Assembly (NCBI GenBank): GCA_003233545.1
Contig: QILZ01000343.1
Coordinates: 1 to 12,681, forward strand
DNA from: Spirochaetales bacterium
GTDB lineage: Bacteria; Spirochaetota; Spirochaetia; SZUA-6
Length of the DNA: 12,681 nt
Direction: 5' to 3'
The position numbers and the translations under genes are program-made. Numbering within the stretch: the stretch's first letter is position 1; the number at the start of each line of letters is the position of its first letter. The notes beneath the pieces are model-generated. The model had not been told where the DNA came from and made no database searches. It saw nothing but the letters and a program-made list of their open reading frames with translations. Positions 1-5,516 of the stretch are shown here, piece by piece.

Positions 1-465
1 GTGCTTAAGTTAAACCCTTCGGATTATACTGCACGAAAGTATCTTAAGGGTCTGGAGCTTAAAAATGCTCTTGATAATCAGATTATGCCATCCGTATTTC
101 CCGATCCGAATTATCTCTTTATTTTAATCATAGTTATTTTCAATGTTTTTTTCCTTTTCCTTATTGTATATCTTCGCAAAAAAGATATACGAATTGTTCT
201 GCTGCTCATAATGCTTTCTGTGTTTCTTTTTGTTTGTGCAGGTTTGTTCGCATATTCAGTGCACTATTTGTATAAAAAGACAGGAATCATTGCCGTGGAG
301 AAAAGCGAGCTTAAAAAAATACCTGAAAATATAGCCAGACCATGGATTCATCTTAAAAAAGGAACTGCAGTGGAGGTTCTGGAAACTGCCGGAGGATACA
401 GATTGATAAGAACCGGAGACGGAATACTCGGGTGGATTGTGTCAGGAACCGTACTGTTCGATTAA
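1..465 (+). CDS. BatE-like TPR/SH3 membrane protein, 3' end only
   Basis: This is the C-terminal part of a gene that begins before the window; the GTG at base 1 is simply where the sequence starts. What is visible is the end of a TPR-type helix (residues 1-25, with NPSDYTARKYLKG), two hydrophobic helices (about 36-58 and 63-90) separated by a short KK-rich turn, and a C-terminal bacterial SH3-like domain (about 115-154, with GTAVEVLE and GILGWI). TPR repeats followed by a membrane hairpin and an SH3 domain is the usual build of BatE-type proteins of the Bat (aerotolerance) operon in spirochaetes and Bacteroidetes, where they are thought to work with VWA-domain BatA/BatB proteins in the inner membrane. 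The Smr gene that follows on the same strand fits such a locus. The family assignment is an inference because the N-terminal repeats are not in view. Confidence 0.6.
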   Translation: MLKLNPSDYTARKYLKGLELKNALDNQIMPSVFPDPNYLFILIIVIFNVFFLFLIVYLRKKDIRIVLLLIMLSVFLFVCAGLFAYSVHYLYKKTGIIAVEKSELKKIPENIARPWIHLKKGTAVEVLETAGGYRLIRTGDGILGWIVSGTVLFD

Positions 466-477
466 TGAGTAAGTAAA

Positions 478-638
478 TTAGAACCGTACGAGGTTTCCGT
501 TGCTGCCGAATTTAAAGTGTACTCCTCTCTCCAATAGTGCAGCATTCGATGCATCTGTAATACTGTTTACTGCAGCCGGCTTCCTACTGCAATGGCAATT
601 CTTTGTTCCGGCTTTAAAATATTACTCAGTATGTCCAT
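478..638 (-). pseudogene. possible remnant of a LarA-like (DUF2088) gene, frameshifted
   Basis: The minus strand holds two short open stretches in different frames. The first runs from an ATG at 638 to a stop at 567 and encodes 23 residues containing ILSNILKPEQRIAIAVGSR. The second, in another frame, runs from about 577 to a stop at 478 and contains ALLERGVHFKFGSNGNLVRF. The (K)PxxxIAIxVGSR sequence resembles the N-terminal GSRG region of lactate-racemase-like (LarA/DUF2088) proteins, and the second piece would suit a C-terminal tail. The intervening body of such a protein (hundreds of residues) is absent, so if the reading is right this is an internally deleted and frameshifted relic. The evidence is motif memory only; the stretch could also be non-coding. 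Confidence 0.3.
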
Positions 639-657
639 GGTAATTTCTTAATAGTAC

Positions 658-687
658 TTGACGAAGGGTTTAACTGTAAAGTACTTT
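658..687 (+). promoter_or_regulatory. candidate sigma-70 promoter for the Smr gene
   Basis: TTGACG (658-663) is followed after 18 bases by TACTTT (682-687). The predicted start of transcription is near 694, only a few bases before the ATG at 698, so the message would be leaderless or nearly so. The same TTGACx-18-TACTTT arrangement is seen upstream of the helicase-like gene (7108-7137, minus strand). The -10 match is partial (TAnnnT). Confidence 0.4.
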
Positions 688-697
688 TTATGATACT

Positions 698-1072
698 ATG
701 GACTTCGGAAAAATAATAGATAAATATCCCCCTGTGCAGGGAAAGGATGAAAAGAGTTATGAGGATGCAAAAAAACGGGCGGTAAAGAGAAGAGAATTCT
801 TAAGAAAATTAAAACCACAGGATGTTCTCGACCTGCATGGGCTAAAAAAGGCCGATGCAGTGAACGCCCTGGGCACCTTTATAACGAAAAGCAGAAACCG
901 GGGATTTAAGAAAGTTTTGATAATTCATGGAAAGGGTATACATTCCACAAACGGACCTGTATTGCGCAGGGTTGTAATAGATTTCCTGGAAAAAAATAAA
1001 TCAACCGGTGAATTCGGGTCTGCAGAACGGGAATATGGTGGAAAAGGTGCCCTCTGGGTTATACTTCGTTAA
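698..1072 (+). CDS. Smr-domain protein (small MutS-related)
   Basis: This 124-residue protein is essentially one Smr domain behind a charged N-terminal segment of about 40 residues. It shows the family's conserved DLHG motif at residues 45-48, the IHGKG loop at 76-80 with the helix PVLRRVVIDFL after it, and the closing GGKGALWVIL at 114-123. Smr domains bind nucleic acid and several act as nicking endonucleases or RNA nucleases; stand-alone versions are widespread and mostly uncharacterised, so the substrate is unknown. No Shine-Dalgarno sequence precedes the ATG and an in-frame stop lies shortly upstream (677-679), so this is the first possible ATG; a nearly leaderless message is possible. 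The stop codon lies in GTTAAC, which also supplies the stop of infA on the other strand. Confidence 0.85.
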   Translation: MDFGKIIDKYPPVQGKDEKSYEDAKKRAVKRREFLRKLKPQDVLDLHGLKKADAVNALGTFITKSRNRGFKKVLIIHGKGIHSTNGPVLRRVVIDFLEKNKSTGEFGSAEREYGGKGALWVILR

Positions 1073-1287
1073 CGCTCTCTATAAATTATTCTCCCTCTCG
1101 TAAGATCATATGGGGAGAGAGCAACTTTTACACGATCTCCCGGTACTATTCTTATGTAGTGTTTTCTCATTTTTCCGGATAGATGGGCCAGAATAAGATG
1201 TCCGTTTCCAAGCTCCACTCTAAACATTGTATTTGGTAAGGATTCTTTTACAGTTCCTTCCACTTCTATCGCTTCCTCTTTAGCCAA
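1069..1287 (-). CDS. infA: translation initiation factor IF-1
   Basis: At 72 residues this is the normal length for IF-1, a single OB-fold protein that binds the ribosomal A site of the 30S subunit and helps IF-2 and IF-3 position the initiator tRNA. The N-terminal AKEEAIEVEGTVKESLPN, the LGNGHLILAHLSGKMRKHYIRI core and the PGDRVKVALSPYDLTRGRI segment are diagnostic. The start codon is TTG (1287-1285), chosen because a strong Shine-Dalgarno (AAAGGAGGG, complement of 1292-1300) sits 5 bases upstream and the upstream ATG is in another frame. The gene overlaps the Smr gene by 4 bases tail to tail and is divergent from the dksA-like gene. Confidence 0.96.
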   Translation of the reverse strand: MAKEEAIEVEGTVKESLPNTMFRVELGNGHLILAHLSGKMRKHYIRIVPGDRVKVALSPYDLTRGRIIYRER

Positions 1288-1292
1288 ACAGC

Positions 1293-1298
1293 CCTCCT
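1293..1298 (-). promoter_or_regulatory. strong ribosome binding site that fixes the TTG start of infA
   Basis: AGGAGG on the minus strand (CCTCCT on the plus strand), within AAAGGAGGG, is 5 bases before TTG-GCT-AAA. It decides the start, since no in-frame ATG is available. Confidence 0.8.
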
Positions 1299-1320
1299 TT
1301 TAATCATGGCGTATAAATGG

Positions 1321-1350
1321 AATTTAAAGATAAAGTGCCTATTGTGTCAA
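1321..1350 (-). promoter_or_regulatory. promoter for infA
   Basis: On the minus strand a perfect TTGACA (1350-1345) is followed after 18 bases by TAAATT (1326-1321), or after 17 bases by TTAAAT. Transcription would start near 1314, giving a leader of roughly 27 bases that includes the strong ribosome binding site. Confidence 0.55.
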
Positions 1351-1369
1351 CCTGTCTGCATCAGCACAC

Positions 1370-1397
1370 TTGACATTTTTTTATTTTTGATTCAAAT
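1370..1397 (+). promoter_or_regulatory. candidate promoter for the dksA-like gene
   Basis: A perfect TTGACA (1370-1375) is followed after 16 bases by TCAAAT (1392-1397), a 4-of-6 match to the -10 consensus. The box is the mirror image of the infA -35 box 19 bases away (TGTCAA at 1345-1350). The -10 assignment is weak; A/T-rich sequence nearer the gene (1411-1420) is an alternative. Confidence 0.4.
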
Positions 1398-1436
1398 TGT
1401 CTTGCTCGTACATATATTAAAAAATGGAGAGGTAGG

Positions 1437-1793
1437 ATGGAAAAAGATTTCGTTTTTGATATGAAGAATAAGCTTATTAAGATGAAAAAAGAAATCCTTA
1501 AGCATCTTGCTGCTGAGAGTGAAGAATTTCAAAATATTCTGGAAGATATAGACCCGAAAGATTTAGCGGATATTGCTGCGGATGATCTTGATAAGAAAAC
1601 TCTGGAAATACTCGGTTCAAAGGATGTAAACCGGCTTAATCTTATAGATGCCGCACTGTCCAGAATAGAAAATGGACGTTACGGGATATGTATGCAATGC
1701 GGTAAAAAGATTCCTAAAGAGAGATTGGAAGCCATTCCATATGCTCTGCTGTGTGTGGAGTGTAAATCCAGGGAAGAGAAAAAAATCAACTAA
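1437..1793 (+). CDS. dksA: DksA/TraR-family zinc-finger transcription regulator
   Basis: This 118-residue protein has an N-terminal helix pair and a C-terminal C4 zinc finger with C85, C88, C106 and C109 (CMQC ... CVEC, 17 residues between pairs). Between them is D42-L-A-D45-I-A47, matching the DxxDxA coiled-coil-tip motif through which E. coli DksA acts in the RNA polymerase secondary channel. The finger region (IENGRYGICMQCGKKIP, RLEAIPYA) is close to the family consensus. DksA proteins tune transcription, especially stable RNA promoters, together with ppGpp. The protein is shorter than E. coli DksA (151 residues), so a TraR-like or short DksA paralogue is possible; the tip motif favours a DksA-like role. 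GGAGAGG at 1425-1431 serves as ribosome binding site. The gene is divergent from infA. Confidence 0.88.
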   Translation: MEKDFVFDMKNKLIKMKKEILKHLAAESEEFQNILEDIDPKDLADIAADDLDKKTLEILGSKDVNRLNLIDAALSRIENGRYGICMQCGKKIPKERLEAIPYALLCVECKSREEKKIN

Positions 1794-1829
1794 ATATAAA
1801 CTGTTCCTGCATAATAATGTTTTTCTGTT

Positions 1830-2252
1830 TTGCCGATAATTAATATCGGAGGCGGAAAAGGTTTGATTGGAGCAGTCTCTTTCGTAACAAATACGGCATT
1901 TCCGAATATAATAAGCATCCGTGGTATGCGGGGTAAATTACTGCTTCCGGTAGCCCCTTTAAACGCCATTTCTGCTGTGTTCAAGCATATAATGCCGGTG
2001 CCCTCCAGAAACAGGAGGGCGGATATCCCCCTCTATAAACTGCGTGTCCTGGATGATCTTCTGGATAGAATCCTTCGCAGCCGGAAAAGTAAAACCGTTA
2101 ATAAAATAAAAAATGTAAAAATTACAGCCCGCAACATCGATTCTTTAATATCCGGTTTATCTGCACAATTAAGGATAAAATCTCCGGGTGCAGAACAGTA
2201 CGGAATGGTGTTTAAGCCTGATACCGGTTTAATTATAAATCTCGTAGCATAG
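1830..2252 (+). CDS. doubtful hypothetical ORF
   Basis: An uninterrupted 140-codon frame follows the dksA-like gene on the same strand and fills most of the otherwise empty 1794-2316. I recognise no family. The product would be basic (many K/R, for example RNRR, RSRKSK), with a glycine-rich start (GGGKGLIG) and almost no glutamate, which is unlike its neighbours and argues against it. The TTG at 1830 has no ribosome binding site; a TTG at 1863 has GGAGG 10 bases upstream and would be a better start. The first codon position is purine-rich in the N-terminal half, which favours coding. The opposite strand is also largely open here, broken by one stop at 2033, with a hydrophobic stretch (AVIFTFFILLTVLLF). 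Either strand, or neither, may be coding. Confidence 0.3.
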   Translation: MPIINIGGGKGLIGAVSFVTNTAFPNIISIRGMRGKLLLPVAPLNAISAVFKHIMPVPSRNRRADIPLYKLRVLDDLLDRILRSRKSKTVNKIKNVKITARNIDSLISGLSAQLRIKSPGAEQYGMVFKPDTGLIINLVA

Positions 2253-2273
2253 CAAAGACATAAAAAAGCAGTC

Positions 2274-2302
2274 TTGACAGATTGTTTTAAGTCACACATT
2301 AT
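2274..2302 (+). promoter_or_regulatory. candidate promoter for the zinc-ribbon protein gene
   Basis: A perfect TTGACA (2274-2279) is followed after 17 bases by CATTAT (2297-2302). A better-looking TATTAT at 2300-2305 would need a 20-base spacer. With the 17-base spacer, transcription would start near 2309, very close to the GTG at 2317. Confidence 0.4.
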
Positions 2303-2316
2303 TATGGTGGATTGTT

Positions 2317-2967
2317 GTGAATGCCATGAAAGATTTTAAAAATGACAGGCTGGTTATTTATCCCGAAAATAAAAACCTGATAGATAATACCATTCTTGTG
2401 GATAACCTTCCCTCTGTAAAACTATTTGGAATCAGGGTCACGGACAGGAGAGAAGGTTGGTTTTATTTTTCACCGATTCTCGGGAGCTATCATACAATAA
2501 TACCCGGCTGGGTCAGACCCGGCGATGAGGTTGAATTTTATGAAAAGGACAGTAAGGGCAGGCTCTGTCCGCTTATTCTGCCCGGGGTAAAAGTAGCATC
2601 CGGTTCCGTGACGAGACTTTTTTTAGAGGATGGTAATATACTGTTGTTTTCCAATATTGCAGGTGTGCATCAGACTTTTCATCTTGTTAAGCCGCATGAG
2701 CTGGATGGAATAAATGAGATTGCAGTCGACCTTATATATATAGAAGAAAAATGTCCTGAATGCGGTTCTCTTAATGTTTTTCATTATAACGCAAAGGTAA
2801 GGTCTTTTTCAAAATGCTTAAACTGCGGTTATGACTGGAAGGGTGAAATAAAGAGTAATCTTATATTAATCAAAGGTAAGGACGAAGAAGAGGTGACTCT
2901 CGAGATCGATCAGCATCCCAAATTAAAAGAACTTCTTTTAAAGATTAAATCGATGGACGGATATTAA
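2317..2967 (+). CDS. unknown protein with C-terminal zinc ribbon
   Basis: This 216-residue soluble protein belongs to no family I can name. Residues 1-140 look beta-rich (WFYFSPILGSYHTIIPGWVRPGDEVEFYEK; SGSVTRLFLEDGNILLFSN). A four-cysteine zinc ribbon follows, with C146, C149, C167 and C170 (CPEC ... CLNC, 17 residues apart), and then a short charged tail. There is no signal peptide or membrane segment, so it is likely cytoplasmic; such ribbons often bind nucleic acid or proteins, but no function is shown. GTG at 2317 is preceded by GGTGG (2306-2310) at 6 bases; an ATG three codons later is the alternative. It has its own promoter-like sequence and is convergent with the MBL-fold gene. Confidence 0.8.
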   Translation: MNAMKDFKNDRLVIYPENKNLIDNTILVDNLPSVKLFGIRVTDRREGWFYFSPILGSYHTIIPGWVRPGDEVEFYEKDSKGRLCPLILPGVKVASGSVTRLFLEDGNILLFSNIAGVHQTFHLVKPHELDGINEIAVDLIYIEEKCPECGSLNVFHYNAKVRSFSKCLNCGYDWKGEIKSNLILIKGKDEEEVTLEIDQHPKLKELLLKIKSMDGY

Positions 2968-2987
2968 TCACCGCTGTTTTAAACAGT

Positions 2988-3656
2988 TTATATTATAAAA
3001 GGATTTCCCTTAAGTTCTCTTTCTATACTGGTTAAGGGTCCATGGCCCGGAAATATTCTTGTATCGCCCGGCAGAACAAGAATTTTTTCTTTTATACTGT
3101 TTATGAGTGTCTGTTCGTTGCCTCCGGGAAGATCCGCTCTGCCTATGCCTTCGAAGAAAATCGTGTCTCCGGAGAATAAAATATGCTCACTTTCTCCGAA
3201 CAGACAGATACTGCCCATAGTATGTCCCGGTGTTTCGATTACGGTAAGATTGGTATCAAAAATACAATCGCCCTCATGAAGAATAATATCCGCTTCCGGC
3301 AGACCGGAATAAATATCGCTGTTTATATCCATTGCCGGGAAACCCAACTCGTTAAAATCTCTCTCATTTCTTTTACGGGCAGTTTTGCCGAGGTACTCTC
3401 TATCCATTTCATGAATGGCCAATTTGATATCCAGATTGCGGTTTGTGTAATATTCCTTTAATTTTCCGGCTGCGGCTGTATGATCAAAATGTCCGTGTGT
3501 AAATACGATTCCTTCGGGGATCAGGTTTAACATATCTATGTTCGAAATTATCTCCTGCTCCTGGCCGCCCGGATCGATGATTATACATCTGTTTTTTATG
3601 CTGGAGTATATGTAACAATTGGTTCTTAAAGGATCTACAATAATTCGTTCGATCAT
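2988..3656 (-). CDS. MBL-fold metallo-hydrolase (glyoxalase II-like)
   Basis: This 222-residue protein is a compact metallo-beta-lactamase-fold hydrolase. The metal motif HxHxDH is complete at residues 54-59 (THGHFDHTA), followed by H145 (ETPGHTMGS), D164 (FSGDTIF) and H205 (FPGHGP), which together form the usual two-metal site. The N-terminal NCYIYS and IIDPG strands and the overall length match the short YcbL/GloB-like group, which hydrolyse thioesters such as S-lactoylglutathione or have unknown substrates; the substrate-binding C-terminal helical domain of true glyoxalase II is missing. There is no clear ribosome binding site before the ATG at 3656, but a perfect TATAAT lies on this strand at 3685-3680. 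The gene is divergent from the 3707 gene, with 50 bases between them. Confidence 0.88.
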   Translation of the reverse strand: MIERIIVDPLRTNCYIYSSIKNRCIIIDPGGQEQEIISNIDMLNLIPEGIVFTHGHFDHTAAAGKLKEYYTNRNLDIKLAIHEMDREYLGKTARKRNERDFNELGFPAMDINSDIYSGLPEADIILHEGDCIFDTNLTVIETPGHTMGSICLFGESEHILFSGDTIFFEGIGRADLPGGNEQTLINSIKEKILVLPGDTRIFPGHGPLTSIERELKGNPFII

Positions 3657-3706
3657 GTTATAGTAACGTTAAAATATTTATTATATTTTTTCAATACAAT
3701 AAAAGG

Positions 3707-4954
3707 GTGAGTATAATAATTAGCTATCTTTTTCTGGTTTTTTTTATTGCTTTTGTATTTTTCGGCTTAATACCCGGATTAGGGGCTTTCTGGGTAAGGT
3801 CTCATTGGAGACAATTCAGGAAACGGATTGTAGAATTATCTTTAAAGCCGTTTATAACGTACTCTGAGGTTAGTGAGAGTTCGGAAGGGCTAATCGGAGA
3901 GTACAGATTTTTCGGCTCGTTAGAGGCAATTCAGGGGGAGAATACAATTTGGGTAAAAAGCGGAGATATGTCTGTTGCTGTCAACATGGAAGATGTCAGA
4001 GTATATATATTGCCGTCATTTTCATTTTTCTCCGAAGAAACGGAATATGAAAGTCCGGAAAAAATTCTACCGGATGAGGAGCCTCAGAGTATTTTGTGGA
4101 GTAAAATTTCATCATTACCTATGGGTACACAGGTGTTTGTAGGAGGTTGTTTGTTTGCCGAGAAGGGAAGAGGGATATTTAAAGCGCAGGAAAACCACAG
4201 CCTTATCGCCGTTATATATGACGGGAATAAGGAAAGCATTTTAAAGCGTGCAATATGGGGAGGGAGACAGAGCAATGAGTACTTTAACCAGTTTACCGTT
4301 CCGTCTCTTATAACCGGAAGTTTTTCCCTTATCCTCGCAGCATATATCATGCTGTACAATCCTCTTTTAAGGATACCCGCTCTGTTTGCAATTACTTTGA
4401 GCTTTTTCCCGATTTCATCGATGCTCCCGCCCGGTGTAATTCTCTACTTTTTTTATAAGAGATCGTGGAAGCAGGGAAGAATATTACGGGCGGAGCGCGA
4501 TCTTATACGTCTGCCTCTCAGATATTTCCCTGCGGAGAGCCGCAGAAAGGAAGGGCTCAGAATATCACGGTTTCCTACCGGTGAAAAGTGCATAGAGATA
4601 TCCGGAGCTGTCTGGAACAGAGAAGAGGGAATCGTTAAGAGTGATTCGAAAATATTTAAACTTACGGAAAAACTTCCGCTAAGGAGTTCTGTACATATGG
4701 GATTAAAAGCATTAAAAAGCGGAGGTTTTAATATTTATGGAAAATACGTCGAAGAAGATGATAATTGTTATATTATGAAGCCTGATGATCCGATGGCTGA
4801 AATGGTAGCAATTCCGGGAGATCCCGAAAAATTATCATATCGTCGTCAGAAATGGGCTAGATTTTACGAACTGCTCTCCGCTTTTTTTATTTTCAGTGAT
4901 CTTCTGATAAATCTTTTCTTCGTTCTGTTTATTCTGCATTACTATATAAAGTAA
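3707..4954 (+). CDS. conserved multi-helix membrane protein of unknown function
   Basis: This 415-residue protein has about four membrane helices: residues 4-26, 198-217, 223-250 and 387-411. A large domain (about 45-195) lies between helices one and two and contains beta-type segments (GSLEAIQGENTIWVKSGDMS; GTQVFVGGCLFAEKGRGIF; RAIWGGRQSNEY). A second hydrophilic domain (about 251-385) precedes the last helix. The layout is loosely like GIDE-type bacterial membrane proteins, but I cannot confirm that family. The GTG at 3707 has AAAAGG directly against it, too close for a normal ribosome binding site, so the exact start is uncertain; the frame stays open upstream but offers no good alternative. 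The 3' end overlaps trmB by 26 bases on the opposite strand. Confidence 0.75.
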   Translation: MSIIISYLFLVFFIAFVFFGLIPGLGAFWVRSHWRQFRKRIVELSLKPFITYSEVSESSEGLIGEYRFFGSLEAIQGENTIWVKSGDMSVAVNMEDVRVYILPSFSFFSEETEYESPEKILPDEEPQSILWSKISSLPMGTQVFVGGCLFAEKGRGIFKAQENHSLIAVIYDGNKESILKRAIWGGRQSNEYFNQFTVPSLITGSFSLILAAYIMLYNPLLRIPALFAITLSFFPISSMLPPGVILYFFYKRSWKQGRILRAERDLIRLPLRYFPAESRRKEGLRISRFPTGEKCIEISGAVWNREEGIVKSDSKIFKLTEKLPLRSSVHMGLKALKSGGFNIYGKYVEEDDNCYIMKPDDPMAEMVAIPGDPEKLSYRRQKWARFYELLSAFFIFSDLLINLFFVLFILHYYIK

Positions 4955-5516
4955 GTGCTGAATCCGGTGCTTTCTCCGCGGAGAGATAGTAAACGGGTTT
5001 GCCGGCTCCCATGAATTTTTTGCCGTATATGGATATAAATACTTCATCCGGAAATGGTTCTTCCTTCAGGCGGAAACCCGGGTATAGCAGAAGCAAAATC
5101 TTGGTCTGCATGTAGTAGTCGAAAAAATCAGTTATAAAAAATATTCCGCCCCCCGGCTTTAAAACACTATACAGGATTTTTAGATTCTGCATCCGTAAAA
5201 AGCGCCTTTTCCTGTGTCGAAATTTCGGCCATGGATCGGGGAAGTAGATATGGAATTTGTCAACGGATAATGCCGGTAATTGTTTTAGAACGGCTTCGGC
5301 CCTGCTCTGAATTATTTTAACATTTGTTAATTTATTTTCATTTACCTTTTTAACAGCCTTTAAACAACGTTTCTGTTTTAATTCTATTCCTATTAAATAT
5401 TTTTCTTTATTTGCTTCGGCATACCGTGAAATAAAATGTCCATTGCCGCATCCGATCTCTATTTCCGTAACCGCTTCCTGAAAGGTTGTATTCTCCGGAA
5501 TTGTGAGGGAATCCAC
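4929..5516 (-). CDS. trmB: tRNA (guanine-N7)-methyltransferase
   Basis: TrmB uses S-adenosylmethionine to make m7G46 in the variable loop of tRNAs. The Rossmann SAM site is clear (EIGCGNGHF at 20-28, IGIEL at 42-46), as are the family-specific FPDPWPKFRHRKRRF (92-106) and ITDFFDYY (128-135). At 195 residues it is somewhat shorter than typical TrmB (about 210-240), mainly at the N terminus. The C-terminal T-x-(Y/F)-E motif is altered to S162-I-Y164-G165. The GTG start (5516-5514) directly follows the TAA of the upstream helicase-like gene with no gap, and AAAAGG inside that gene can serve as ribosome binding site, so the two are probably translationally coupled. Its 3' end runs 26 bases into the convergent membrane-protein gene. 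Confidence 0.92.
   Translation of the reverse strand: MDSLTIPENTTFQEAVTEIEIGCGNGHFISRYAEANKEKYLIGIELKQKRCLKAVKKVNENKLTNVKIIQSRAEAVLKQLPALSVDKFHIYFPDPWPKFRHRKRRFLRMQNLKILYSVLKPGGGIFFITDFFDYYMQTKILLLLYPGFRLKEEPFPDEVFISIYGKKFMGAGKPVYYLSAEKAPDSALTLYSNAE

Noticed and set aside
2974..2986. CTGTTT/AAACAG palindrome between the zinc-ribbon and MBL genes as a terminator
   Set aside because: The loop would be one base and there is no G/C-rich stem or T-run, so it cannot fold as a usual terminator.
3183..3461. Plus-strand frame inside the MBL-fold gene
   Set aside because: It is antisense to a gene with complete catalytic motifs and shows no protein-like features.
4084..4359. Minus-strand open frame inside the membrane-protein gene
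   Set aside because: It lies wholly antisense to a well-supported long gene and has no recognisable motif or ribosome binding site.
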